A stretch of 64,000 nt of DNA, taken from the IMG/VR virus record IMGVR_UViG_3300030737_000007, positions 27,895 to 91,894 of that record, one strand, 5' to 3'. This document shows, one piece after another, positions 37,188 through 46,200 of the stretch; positions within the stretch are counted from its first letter, which is position 1; each line of letters starts with the position of its first letter. Origin of the DNA: a virus. The notes under the pieces were generated by a model. The model was given only the letters and a program-made list of their open reading frames with translations. It had not been told where the DNA came from and did not search any database. The position numbers were made by a program, and so were the translations under genes.

Positions 37188-37489
37188 TGGGCGTCCGCAC
37201 AACTCTCACAATTACCTGCGATTATTCTGAGTGCAAGGGTAGACAGACGGGCCCTTCGGTGATAGAATGGGTTCAAGAAGACATCAAAGCAGGCGCTCCG
37301 CTTCCTCCCGCCGCCGCTAGTATTGTGAGCATGGACTTGAACGGGACGAAGCTGGCGTTTTGCAAGTTGCTGTGCGCGGCCCGGTTCTTCGCGCCGCCCG
37401 GGTTTGAAGTGGTTCAGAAGAAGGTTATTGATTTTCCAGATAATGGAAATTTCCCAGGAGAGCCGGATGAAAGTGTCGCCTCAAGTTGA
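37187..37489 (+). CDS. Hypothetical protein
   Basis: 100 residues from ATG 37187. MGVRTTLTITCDYSECKGRQTGPSV..., with a Cys-x-x-x-x-Cys pair at the start typical of a small zinc-ribbon-like phage family, and a motif A copy at the end (FPDNGN). Confidence 0.55.
   Translation: MGVRTTLTITCDYSECKGRQTGPSVIEWVQEDIKAGAPLPPAAASIVSMDLNGTKLAFCKLLCAARFFAPPGFEVVQKKVIDFPDNGNFPGEPDESVASS
37434..37448 (+). repeat. Motif A exact copy
   Basis: Exact TTCCAGATAATGGAA in the end of the 37187 gene, 19 bp before ATG 37467. Confidence 0.92.
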
Positions 37490-37634
37490 CAGGGTCGCCC
37501 GAGCAATCTGCAAGTCTGAAGGGTTCTCTTTCTGGCCGCTGGATATGATCGAGCCGGATAGCGGGGACCTCGCAATGGTCGAGCACTTTTACACGGCGGC
37601 GCAGGCTGCTATAGAAGCGATGGAGGTTGAGTGA
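37467..37634 (+). CDS. Hypothetical small protein
   Basis: ATG 37467 with AGGAG is preferred over ATG 37443 in motif A. MKVSPQVDRVARAICKSEGFS.. ends FYTAAQAAIEAM, a pattern common in small phage proteins of unknown role. Confidence 0.6.
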   Translation: MKVSPQVDRVARAICKSEGFSFWPLDMIEPDSGDLAMVEHFYTAAQAAIEAMEVE

Positions 37635-37996
37635 CCGCATCAGAATTTTCCCGGGGAGTAATGGCGCAAGCGGCGTGGCAGGCTGCGCAGAACGAAACCC
37701 ACCAGGTCATGCTGTCTGTCCTCATGGTGTTCAAGAATCGGGCCGAAGCGGGTTGGTTCGACGGCTCACTCTACCTAAACTGTGCGCAGTGGCTCATCGA
37801 GAACCCGCCAAAGGCTATGCCAGATGAGCGCGACCCTCAGTTCTTGAATCTGCTGTCCAAGCTGGACGGAGTAGTAGCCGGGCTGGTGCCGGACAAAGTG
37901 GCGGGGGCGTTGTGGTTCGCGCCCAAGTCAGAGTGTGAAGCGATCGCGGGCCGGATCGTAGCAACTGTCGGGCAAATGAACTTTATATCTCAGTAG
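37631..37996 (+). CDS. Unknown protein, weak SleB-hydrolase-like pattern
   Basis: 121 residues from GTG 37631. VMLSVLMVFKNRAEAGW..., DPQFLNLLSKLDGVV and VAGALWFAP resemble the order of motifs in SleB-type cell-wall hydrolase proteins (V..VirNRv... ... D...GA..F), but the N-terminal catalytic Glu context is not clear. Low-confidence. Confidence 0.35.
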   Translation: MTASEFSRGVMAQAAWQAAQNETHQVMLSVLMVFKNRAEAGWFDGSLYLNCAQWLIENPPKAMPDERDPQFLNLLSKLDGVVAGLVPDKVAGALWFAPKSECEAIAGRIVATVGQMNFISQ

Positions 37997-38004
37997 GAGG
38001 AAAC

Positions 38005-38269
38005 ATGGCAGCTAAGAAGAAGGCAGCACCAGTTGACCCGTTCCAAGAGTACGAGCAGCGACTGGGGAAACTGGAAGAGCAGCTACAGGATTTAGACGAG
38101 GGTGTGGCTCACAATTTCATGGCTCATGATGATCTGATTGACGGTCTTCGCGAAGACCTGGCCCGTAGAAGACAAAGCAATCGCCGAGGTAACTGCTCCT
38201 GCCTGGTTTACGATCTTGGGTTTTGTGGCTCTGGTTGTGGTGGGAGTCTACCTACTAACGCATCTTTAG
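38005..38269 (+). pseudogene. Coiled-coil plus TM protein, needs +1 frameshift (XhlA-like layout)
   Basis: Frame 1 from ATG 38005 (AGGAGG upstream) gives an acidic coiled coil, EYEQRLGKLEEQLQDLDE, through residue 53. Skipping C38164 moves to a frame that continues VEDKAIAEVTAPAWFTILGFVALVVVGVYLLTHL to TAG 38269, a classic TM anchor. Without the shift the frame continues as Cys/Gly-rich sequence with no similarity to a TM. It may be a programmed frameshift (GGCCCG) or an indel. Coiled coil plus TM is the layout of XhlA-type lysis proteins. Confidence 0.5.
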
Positions 38270-38278
38270 GAGACCGCG

Positions 38279-38443
38279 GTGCCGATTTTCAGCTACGAGT
38301 GCAAGTCCTGCAATTCTCAATTTGAGAAACTTGTCCGGAAAATGGACAAGCCTGTTGAGTGCCCAAAGTGCGGCCAACCCGCAGAACAAGTATGGAGTAC
38401 TCCGTCTCCTATGGTATGGGGCCGGGGTGGAAGAGGGTTCTAA
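38279..38443 (+). CDS. FmdB-family zinc-ribbon protein
   Basis: 54 residues from GTG 38279: MPIFSYECKSCNSQFEKLV...VECPKCGQPAEQVWSTP. This is the FmdB-type pattern (MPiYeY.C..Cg..FEkl...CP.Cg), possibly a transcription-linked zinc ribbon. A motif B copy and a motif A variant lie within it, 4 bp apart. Confidence 0.8.
   Translation: MPIFSYECKSCNSQFEKLVRKMDKPVECPKCGQPAEQVWSTPSPMVWGRGGRGF
38314..38328. repeat. Motif B copy
   Basis: TTCTCAATTTGAGAA inside the FmdB-like gene, read as NSQFEK. Confidence 0.8.
38333..38347 (+). repeat. Motif A variant next to motif B
   Basis: GTCCGGAAAATGGAC, 4 bp after the motif B copy. Confidence 0.6.
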
Positions 38444-38739
38444 TGAGTGATAGAAGTTTCGGTAAATCATGCGCCACGAGCGACCAACAAGAAGACTTCC
38501 ACGCCTTCCACCGTCACAAGGATTTTCACGGATGCGAAATCCGGCTAGAAAAATCCGATGCGCACGGAGACGCGCTTCGTCATCTGGTAAAAGGGGCCGC
38601 TACTTGGCCGACGGTTAGGAGCTATCCAGACGGCCTCAAGGTCGGATGTACTTTCCTCACCAGTGCGGCGTTGGAGTTGATCTATAGGTGGCATGAAGAC
38701 TTTCTTGTTACAAACAACACCCGCACCCACCAGGGGTAG
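38443..38739 (+). CDS. Hypothetical protein
   Basis: 98 residues from ATG 38443 (TAATG). Rich in His (HAFHRHKDFHGCE). No family recognised. Confidence 0.55.
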   Translation: MSDRSFGKSCATSDQQEDFHAFHRHKDFHGCEIRLEKSDAHGDALRHLVKGAATWPTVRSYPDGLKVGCTFLTSAALELIYRWHEDFLVTNNTRTHQG

Positions 38740-38741
38740 TT

Positions 38742-39176
38742 ATGCCCAAGCCTAAGACGAAAGCACAACTCGACCGCGCGGCTGACCTGCACCGGCAAAA
38801 GAAGTATGGGGTCGGTTTGGATTATTACGATAAGCAGCTCGACGCCCAGAGCGGCGGGTGCGCAGTGTGCGGAGTTCCTCCAGGCGCGAGACGGCTCCAC
38901 ATTGACCATGATCACGGCTGGACAAAGATCAGGGTCGAGTCGGTAAAGATTTCTGAGGCTTGGGCAGCGCGCGCTACCTACAACGGGACTTTATATCTAG
39001 GCGGCGGACGGACCAAGTCCCACGCGATCCGGGCCGTCAAGGCGCAACTTAAGAAGTCTAGTGTACGCGGGCTACTTTGCTATCAACACAACGTCGGGCT
39101 CCAGAAGTTTCAGGACAACCCTAAGTACTTACGTGCGGCGGCCCAGTACCTAGAGAACCACCAGGAGGCAGCATGA
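38742..39176 (+). CDS. Endonuclease VII-like (HNH) protein
   Basis: 144 residues. CAVCGVPPGARRLHIDHDHGW...VRGLLCYQHNVGLQKFQDNPKYLRAAAQYL matches the EndoVII family: CxxC, IDHDH, RGLLC...N.gl..f.d.p..L..A..YL. The C-H pair in RGLLCYQHN replaces the usual C..CN. An insert of about 50 residues separates the two parts. Resolves branched DNA or acts as a homing nuclease. Confidence 0.82.
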   Translation: MPKPKTKAQLDRAADLHRQKKYGVGLDYYDKQLDAQSGGCAVCGVPPGARRLHIDHDHGWTKIRVESVKISEAWAARATYNGTLYLGGGRTKSHAIRAVKAQLKKSSVRGLLCYQHNVGLQKFQDNPKYLRAAAQYLENHQEAA

Positions 39177-39469
39177 AAAATCTTTTCGAAGGTTACGGTT
39201 TAGGAATTATATTTGTTTTAGGCTTCGTGTTATTCATGTGGGGGTTCCGTCCTCTCGTTTTTCCACGAACTGAAAATTGGGACACGGTGCGCGGGGAAGA
39301 GACCCGATACTGGGTCGGCAATCAGGACTGCGGAGAGGTGGACGACGACACGATATTGGGATTTTGGGGAGGTTACTCTGATCCTCCAATCTGGGTCGGT
39401 CTGGGTGACTATTCTCATTATCAAACAAAAGAACAAGCAATGCGCGCCGTCGAAGCGAGTTGCAAATGA
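39173..39469 (+). CDS. Membrane-anchored hypothetical protein
   Basis: 98 residues with an N-terminal TM helix (GLGIIFVLGFVLFMWGF), then a soluble part containing an N-Q-D-C-G...Trp-rich segment. GC appears lower than in the core genes. ATGA coupled to the next. Confidence 0.6.
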   Translation: MKNLFEGYGLGIIFVLGFVLFMWGFRPLVFPRTENWDTVRGEETRYWVGNQDCGEVDDDTILGFWGGYSDPPIWVGLGDYSHYQTKEQAMRAVEASCK

Positions 39470-39954
39470 AAAAGTTTGTGTTCTTTCTAGTTTTTGTGCT
39501 TGGCGTTCTATCGGGGTTCTCAATTTACGTGTACCATTTTCACAACTTACGCGCACCAGTAGTGACTAGCAATAACGAAGTGCTATTGCCGCCTCCGACT
39601 TATTTGGACGTTCGGGGCGATCGCTGGCTAGTTTGGGAATCGAATCTATCATCCGCCTCTCCAGCGAGCGGTACCGGAAGCAGGGTTCAGGCAGATACAG
39701 ATTGCGAATGGAAAGAGATACGGTACGACGCGAAAGCCATTAACTCTCAAGATGAGTTTCGAGAGGTTTTGTGGCATGAGGTTCTGCACGCCGAGCACTG
39801 CGGTATAACAGCCGACAGCATTGAGGCTTCTAATTGGGGTCCAGATACGAAAGATATACGAGAACACGCCAGCGTATATGAGGTCGGCATGTTCCTACCT
39901 GGGTTTGTCCACGACAACCCTGACTTTATGAAATGGGCGGAGGACTGGAAATGA
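39466..39954 (+). CDS. Signal-anchored putative zinc metalloprotease
   Basis: 162 residues from ATG 39466. Signal peptide or anchor at 1-24 (FVFFLVFVLGVLSGFSIYVY). The HExxH zincin motif is HEVLHAEHC, in a region similar to phage peptidases (ALWHEVLHA). If exported it would act on the host envelope. Other HExxH genes occur at 2094-2767 and 42455. Confidence 0.65.
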   Translation: MKKFVFFLVFVLGVLSGFSIYVYHFHNLRAPVVTSNNEVLLPPPTYLDVRGDRWLVWESNLSSASPASGTGSRVQADTDCEWKEIRYDAKAINSQDEFREVLWHEVLHAEHCGITADSIEASNWGPDTKDIREHASVYEVGMFLPGFVHDNPDFMKWAEDWK

Positions 39955-40349
39955 GCCACACAACACGAGTAGAACGCCACGCAGCCGTAGACATCATTTC
40001 CTCCGCAGCCGGTGGAGCCTTGGTCGCCGCAGTCCTTCAGAAGTCCTGGCTCTGCGCGCTGGTAGCTGTAGTACTGGGTGCGGCAGTTTACATCTTTGAC
40101 CGGATGAGCATAGAGGAAGACGAGATTGAGTTTGACCCGGAGCCGGACATTCGGTTGATGAACCTGCCTCCGCTACAACCTTACGAGCGTATTCCGCCGC
40201 GCATCTACAAGCGGATCATGTTTGAGGCCGATCGCGACACCGAGGGAATCCAGTCCGACCAGCCGCTGCTGACCTACCACAACGGGCTGCAAGACGGCGT
40301 GATCACCTTCGCGCAGTGGCTAAAAGAAGAGATTGAGGTTTCCAGATAA
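39951..40349 (+). CDS. Membrane protein with two TM helices
   Basis: 132 residues from ATG 39951 (GGAGG). Hydrophobic pair around 14-47 (DIISSAAGGALVAAVLQKSW and LCALVAVVLGAAVYIF), then an acidic Pro-rich soluble part. Stop is TAATG coupled inside motif A. Confidence 0.55.
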   Translation: MSHTTRVERHAAVDIISSAAGGALVAAVLQKSWLCALVAVVLGAAVYIFDRMSIEEDEIEFDPEPDIRLMNLPPLQPYERIPPRIYKRIMFEADRDTEGIQSDQPLLTYHNGLQDGVITFAQWLKEEIEVSR

Positions 40350-40354
40350 TGGAC
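40340..40354 (+). repeat. Motif A copy on a gene junction
   Basis: TTCCAGATAATGGAC with TAA/ATG overlap of two genes. Confidence 0.88.
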
Positions 40355-40642
40355 GCGATTAGACCAGTATTTTCGGGCCCCATCGGGGAGCCGACCGTAG
40401 ACTTGAACATGGGTGCAGGACAGGAACAATATAACACCCTGCCGGTAACTGCTATCCGCCGCAATGACGGGGGCGGTGACTACTTCGTATCTCTCAGCCG
40501 CTGGGTCCTTACACCGGAAGAGCGTCAAGTTATCGCGAGTGGTGGCGATATTATCCACCAAGTGATCCACGCGATAGGGGCCTACCCACCGATGAACCTA
40601 CAAGTAGTGGAATCAGATCAGAACCCCGCCGTCGCGCGATAG
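40349..40642 (+). CDS. Hypothetical protein
   Basis: 97 residues; start codon is the motif A ATG. Contains TPEERQVIASGGDIIHQVIHAI, a pattern I have seen in small phage proteins of unknown function. Beta-rich start. Confidence 0.6.
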   Translation: MDAIRPVFSGPIGEPTVDLNMGAGQEQYNTLPVTAIRRNDGGGDYFVSLSRWVLTPEERQVIASGGDIIHQVIHAIGAYPPMNLQVVESDQNPAVAR

Positions 40643-40649
40643 GAGACCA

Positions 40650-41936
40650 ATGCCTAAAACAATTCAAGTGCCGCTGGAACTAAAGCTGGAGATACGCAAA
40701 CACCACGCTGCGTTCCCGGAAGTATCGGCCCGCAAGATCGCAAAGCTATTCGGGTTGCACCATAAGACGGTGAGCCGGATCCTGAAGGACGAGCCTCGGG
40801 GCGACTGGCCGCGGGGAATTGAGGTTCCGTATAACGCGCCAGAGCTGACGGAGAAGTCGGAACTCAACGACGACACTTGGACGATCTCGATGCCGAAGAC
40901 TCGGATCCAAACCTTGGAGGAGTTGCTTGAGCATTGCAAGGTAGACTTAGCCCTGTGGTCCGTGGATAGATTCGTTTGCAATAAATGGGAAATGGGAGCC
41001 AAGGACGAGACGGGAAAGATCGTAGTCGAACCCTTATTCCAAATCAAGGTCTTCCTCAAAAAGCGCAAGGAAGTAGAAGCCGCGCGAAACGAAATCGCAG
41101 AACTCAAGCTGTTGGCCGCCGAGCATCCGTGGCCGATCGAGAAATACAAGCCACACCCACCCACTGGTCTGCTCCTGGAACTTAATCTGCCGGATCTTCA
41201 TCTAGGCAAGCTCGCCTGGGCCGTGGAGACTGGCGGACCCAACTACGACGTGAAGATCGCGGAATCCACTTTCTGGAGAGCGTTCGAAACGCTTCTGAGC
41301 CGTGTGTCCGCGTTTCAGTTTGACGAGATTCTGTTCGTGCTCGGTAACGATGTGCTCCATAGCGACGACATCGAAGGACGTACCACCGCTGGTACACAGG
41401 TCAATCCGGACGCGCGCTACCACAAGACGTTCGCGACCGCCCGCACGATGTTCATCAAGGCTATTCAAAGACTGACGGAGATCGCACCAGTCAAAGTGGT
41501 ACCTTGCTATGGGAACCATGACAGGCTCAGCGCGTGGCATCTTGCAGATAGCATCGAGATGTTCTTCTCGAACGATGCCTCTGTGTCCGTGGACAACCGC
41601 CCGCGTTCCCGGAAGTATCACAACTTCGGGAAGGTCATGCTCTGTTTTACCCACGGCGACAAAGGGAAGAGAACAGACTACCCTTTGACGATGGCTACTG
41701 AGGAACCTGAGATGTTTGGCCGCACCCTCTTCCGCGAGTGCCACACCGGGCACACTCACATGACGAAACTAGACGAACAACACGGCGTCCGAGTTCGGGT
41801 ACTTCCGGCGTTGTGCCCCGCGGATGCCTGGCACAGCGAGAACGGGTACATCGGGAATAAGCGCAGCGCCGAAGCCTATGTCTGGGACAAGAACGAGGGT
41901 TTGATTTCAGTGGTTTATCACACGGAGAAGGATTAG
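40650..41936 (+). CDS. Metallophosphoesterase with N-terminal HTH
   Basis: 428 residues. N-terminal 50 residues form an HTH (PEVSARKIAKLFGLHHKTVSRILKDEP). The phosphoesterase core has NLPDLHLGK (D-x-H), GNDVLHSDD (GD), CYGNHDR (GNHD/E), CFTHGD and TGHTHM, all five calcineurin-like blocks. Related phage proteins may process DNA or nucleotides, but substrate is unknown. The HTH fusion suggests DNA recognition. Confidence 0.85.
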   Translation: MPKTIQVPLELKLEIRKHHAAFPEVSARKIAKLFGLHHKTVSRILKDEPRGDWPRGIEVPYNAPELTEKSELNDDTWTISMPKTRIQTLEELLEHCKVDLALWSVDRFVCNKWEMGAKDETGKIVVEPLFQIKVFLKKRKEVEAARNEIAELKLLAAEHPWPIEKYKPHPPTGLLLELNLPDLHLGKLAWAVETGGPNYDVKIAESTFWRAFETLLSRVSAFQFDEILFVLGNDVLHSDDIEGRTTAGTQVNPDARYHKTFATARTMFIKAIQRLTEIAPVKVVPCYGNHDRLSAWHLADSIEMFFSNDASVSVDNRPRSRKYHNFGKVMLCFTHGDKGKRTDYPLTMATEEPEMFGRTLFRECHTGHTHMTKLDEQHGVRVRVLPALCPADAWHSENGYIGNKRSAEAYVWDKNEGLISVVYHTEKD

Positions 41937-42152
41937 ATGGCAGCAAACGACAAGCAAATCTCCGGCAACCACTACAAGAACAAAGGTATTGAACCGTGGG
42001 ATTACGTAGCCGCAAACGGACTAGACTACTTCCAAGGAAACGCGATCAAATACATCACTAGGTTCCGGGAGAAGGGCGGCATCCGAGACTTGGAGAAGGC
42101 CATTCATTTTTTGGAGAAATTAATAGAACTAGAGAAGGAAAAAACACCATGA
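41937..42152 (+). CDS. DUF3310 protein
   Basis: 71 residues. ISGNHYKNKGIEPWDYV..NGLDYFQGNAIKYITRFREKGGIRDLEKAIHFLEKLIE is the full DUF3310 pattern, a widespread phage protein related to the SaV nucleotide-kinase annotation. Function not settled. Confidence 0.88.
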   Translation: MAANDKQISGNHYKNKGIEPWDYVAANGLDYFQGNAIKYITRFREKGGIRDLEKAIHFLEKLIELEKEKTP

Positions 42153-42379
42153 AAGACTTACTACTCCGCGCCAAACACGAAATCGTCGCTCTCCGCCGAA
42201 GCAACGAACTGCTGTCCGCCCAGATGGAAATCGTCCAAGTCTTTGCGGTCGCTTTGGGGATCAGGCCACAGAACCAAGGGGCTTGCGTAGATGTAGCATG
42301 GGAGTTACAGCGAGAGATCGACAAGCTGGAAGCCGCGCCTACCCACACCGGCAATACCCCGCACGAGTTCTACCCGTAA
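42149..42379 (+). CDS. Hypothetical protein, last rightward gene
   Basis: 76 residues in ATGA overlap. Begins with a leucine-heptad helix and contains IRPQNQGACVDVAWELQREID. Last gene of the plus-strand block. Confidence 0.6.
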   Translation: MKDLLLRAKHEIVALRRSNELLSAQMEIVQVFAVALGIRPQNQGACVDVAWELQREIDKLEAAPTHTGNTPHEFYP

Positions 42380-42394
42380 TTCCACTATCTGGAC
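42380..42394 (-). repeat. Motif A variant at the convergent junction
   Basis: TTCCACTATCTGGAC, just after the last rightward stop codon. Confidence 0.75.
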
Positions 42395-42399
42395 GCACG

Positions 42400-42436
42400 A
42401 AAAAGCCCCTCCTCCCTGTAACAGGGGAAGAGGGGC
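42400..42436 (-). terminator. Intrinsic terminator of the leftward late operon
   Basis: GCCCCT (42405-42410) pairs with AGGGGC (42431-42436), extended by further pairs with one mismatch. Read on the minus strand it is followed by TTTTT. It lies 19 bp after the stop of the last late gene. On the plus strand the T-run is missing, though the hairpin could still slow polymerase. Confidence 0.82.
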
Positions 42437-42454
42437 GACGTGTTTCTGGGCTAG

Positions 42455-43255
42455 TTAGCGGACGTACTCTGAGGGGTTAGCGTACCCGAGCGCAGTACTT
42501 GGGGCCGAAGGTGCCGGTAGCGGCCTCGTGTCGATCGTGGGCTTCGAGATGAAGTCGAGAGCGCGCTGAAGCGGGTGTCCGTTGAAGATGGTGTGTTGCG
42601 CGAGCCAGCTATCGGTAGAAGCCGCCGGGTTGTGTTGGGCCGCCGGTACGCGCTGGAGCTCCTGGATTGGGCGCTCCAAGGTGGTCTTGGTCTTGTCCCA
42701 CTGGGCGAGTTCGGCCTGCGACATGTGCGGATGCAACTTGCTCTGGGCTGTGGTCAGGTCCTCCACAATGCGGGCCTGTTGCTCACGGTTCAACTTCCCT
42801 AGCTCGGTGTGGTTCTTTGCTAAGCCTTCTACCCCGCCGTAATCGTACTTTCCGGTGGGACCGGCAGGGTGCGGGGCGTTGTCAAGAGCATCCAAGTTCT
42901 GCTGAAAGTCGGAGTTACGAGAGAACTGGAAGTTATGAGTGGTCTCGTGGGCGGCGACGGAGGGAGTATAGAGATTGGGGGTTACGACTTGCACGTTGGA
43001 GGTAGGGTGGTTGGCCGCATCCACGAAGGCAAGTTCTACGAGACGAGGATCAGCCATACTACGATCCGGCGCAGACTGTACCGCGACGGGGCGGCCAACG
43101 GCGTCGCTTACCCAGTACGGCTCCCCGGCGTTCGTGGTCTGCTGGATGGTATAACCGGCGGGCGGCTTGGGTTGAAGCTGGTACCCCGCCGGAGGTGTGG
43201 GCGGCCCGTCCAAGGTGCCGCCAATAGGTTGGGTAGTTCCGACCGGATCAGCCAT
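42455..43255 (-). CDS. Putative virion metalloprotease (HExxH)
   Basis: 266 residues from ATG 43255. Pro-rich N-terminus, then VAAHETTHNFQF, a zincin motif HETTH, about one third in. Further on are long helices. It sits in overlap with the giant virion protein gene, so it may be a virion-associated peptidase. The third zinc ligand is not clear. Confidence 0.6.
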   Translation of the reverse strand: MADPVGTTQPIGGTLDGPPTPPAGYQLQPKPPAGYTIQQTTNAGEPYWVSDAVGRPVAVQSAPDRSMADPRLVELAFVDAANHPTSNVQVVTPNLYTPSVAAHETTHNFQFSRNSDFQQNLDALDNAPHPAGPTGKYDYGGVEGLAKNHTELGKLNREQQARIVEDLTTAQSKLHPHMSQAELAQWDKTKTTLERPIQELQRVPAAQHNPAASTDSWLAQHTIFNGHPLQRALDFISKPTIDTRPLPAPSAPSTALGYANPSEYVR

Positions 43256-46200
43256 TGAAGATCTCCCCGCTGTGGGCATCGAGCCACTGGGTACCGTCGT
43301 GCAGAAGTTCGTGGCCTGTTACGGGGTGGACAGCCCGCCACTGACCAACGCTTGCCTGCGGGCCGGGAGTTGGAGGGGCTTGTTCAGTAACGGTGGGTTC
43401 TCCGCCGGGGGTGGTCGGAGGATTTGGGTGCATATTTAGCAGCCGATTGAAGGTCGGATCCTGCTGCCTCTCGGATGGGGTCATATCCTTTTTGGCTTTG
43501 TTGAGATATTTGCTACGAACAGACATGGCTAGTTTCGCCATCGCCCCGCGCTCCGTGGAGTTCATCTGGTCCCATAGCTGGAGAAACTGCGGGGCCGGTA
43601 GCCGCGACGCCCGGGTGTACATGGAAGCCATCGTGGAGTCCATGCCTTTGGTCGCCTTCAGGTTGGTCTCGATCTTCTTGAGTTCGGACTCCTTGAGCTG
43701 GTCAGTCTGGTAAGTGAGGCGCATCAGGTCCGATAGCGGCATCTCGCCGGAGCGGACTTTGTCCTCGAAGTTCATTACCATCCGGTGGCGGGCCTGCTGG
43801 GAGGGGTCGATCGGGCCGTCTTCGGTGTGGCTGGCGGCGAGGTCGGCGGCCATCTTCTGGGCGGGCGAGGCGTAGGTCTGGGCGGTACCGCCGAGCGCCT
43901 TCACGATCTGGCCGGTATTACCGACCTGCGGGCCGGTTCCTGACACAGCCTGTCCGATACTCTGGAAGGGTATGGGGGACATGTTGCGGAAAACGTCGGC
44001 GTACAAGTCCTGCGGTTGCAGTTTGCGCCCCCAGTGGTCGCGGCCTGTGGTGAGCTCGGTCGCCAGGTTCACACCCGGGGATAGGCGGCCCTTGATAAAA
44101 CCGGTGGGGTCCGCGGCGGCGTGGAGCAAGTCGGTCGGCAGGGTACGGATTGAGTACACGATCTCTTTGCCGTCTTTGTTCTTGGTGACCAGTCCGAACG
44201 GGGCCTCGTTATGGAAGTTACCGGTGGACATGTAGTTTAGGACGCGGGAGATACCCCATACGCCCATCGCCATGCGCGCGACCTGGAAGCGACCGAGGCC
44301 GCCGTCATCCTTGTTGAATAGCCGGGCCGCCGAGCGCATTTCAGATTCCAACCAGTCCGGCGCGAGCAGCAGCAGCCGCCCCCAGTCCTGAGTGGTAGCC
44401 GACCGGCCCATGGCCTTCCAGTTGATCCCGCCGAAGGTGTCGTTGGTGTGAAGAGCCGCGGCCTTAGCGACGCGATCGACGCTCCAGTCCGGATGGGCGT
44501 TCTGGTAGTCGTGGAACATCTTCTCCATAGCATTCGCCTTGAGAGCGGGCATGAAACGCTTGAAGAGGAAGTTCTGGTACCAGTCCAGCGAGTTGGCGAT
44601 GGTCGGCCCGACCCCTGGGATTTTACGCACGAGGCCGCCGCCGGTGGACACGCCTTCGGAGTGTTCTTGAAGTGCTTTGTAATCAGTACCGGTGGTGAGG
44701 CCGTTCTCGACGCCTTTCCGGATAATGGAAGGGGAGGAGGGGTCGTTTGGATCCACCTTCTCGCCGTTCAGGATGTCGGGCGTCTCTAGCGTAAACGGGT
44801 TCATTCCCACCATGACACCGCGGAGAGCGAGCTGAGCCATGTGGAACGGACTCATTGAGAGCAGGATCTCTTTGGACTTGGTGCCGAGGGAGAGCGCGCC
44901 CTTCGAGATCGGGTGCGACGCGAGGGCGGACGGTTCTAGGCCGAGGCGGTTCTTCAAGTACTCGGCGAACTCGGGATGGACACGGATATCTGACCGCACG
45001 ACGACACTATTGCCGTTGGGGTCATTGGTGACGAAGTTCCACCCCTTCATGGCCGAGTTGTCCATGTTGATGTAGTCCTGCGGGTCCCAGGCGTACATCT
45101 TCTTCAGGTTGTCGTTGTAGTCCTTCAGTTCCGATATGTTCCGTTTGCCGCTCTGGATGTCCTTCAGGAACTCAATGGCTTTGCGGTTGAGGCTGTTGCC
45201 CTCCTCGTCGAACTTGATCGGGGAGCCGATGTTTCTTTCTTGCAGCTTGGCGATTGCGGCGTCGATACCCTCGGGCCGTATCTTGGGGGTGATATCGCGC
45301 AGGCTGCCATTTTCTAGGAACCGTTCGAGGTCGCCCGACTTGGTAAGTTGCTGAACGACGTTGTCAGCCACTTGAATCTTGCGGACGCGGTCGGGCTGGA
45401 TCATCGTGGTGGGGTCTTCGCCGTCGGGGCCGTGAACAACCTGCCCTGAGCCGGAGAGGACCACAGCGGGGCGTCCGTCACTTGCGCGGGTGAACTTGTC
45501 GCGCAGGGTGTCGATAAGCTGTTTGTTTGCCGCAGCCTTGATGAGGTCTGCGCGGCCTTTGGCTGTCATCTTGATCGGGTCGAGGTCGAGCTCTTTGGGA
45601 GACTTGAGGAGGGCGGTAAGGGTAGAGTCGTACACGCGCTGCCGGGCCATCGTCACGTTGGTCGCGAACTTACCCGCCTTGGTGGCGGCGGTGATGACCT
45701 TGCCTTCAGGATTTTCGTCCTTGTAGGCGCGGGTCATGTAGTTCTCGACATAGGTGTGCAGCAAATCATTAGCTAGCCCAAACTGGAAGTTCTTATCCTG
45801 CTCCCCAGCGAGATATTTTGACGTGGACAGTTCGCGATCGGAGAGTTGTTCTTTAGCTACTCGGCTAAGCGCGGTAAGTACTATGTCTTTATACTCGGGA
45901 GTCATCTTAGCGAATACGCCCGAGGAGATCTGCTCGGCCAGGTTGTCCGATAGGTCTACTTTTCCAGATGCCGGGATCCGGTCGTCTTTACCATCGGCCT
46001 CCGCTAAAGCGTTGTACCAAGTTGCTGCCTTATCTGTGTCTCCACCTAAATTCCGGTGCAGGTATGTAGTAGCTAGTTCAAGCCTACGCTTCGCTTCCGC
46101 CACATTTTTGGATACTTCGTCTTGGCCGCTACCTTTCATTGCGTAGGTGTTAATGTCGTGCCCCAGCATTACGCGCGCGGTTTGGTCAAGGTCGGTTGCT

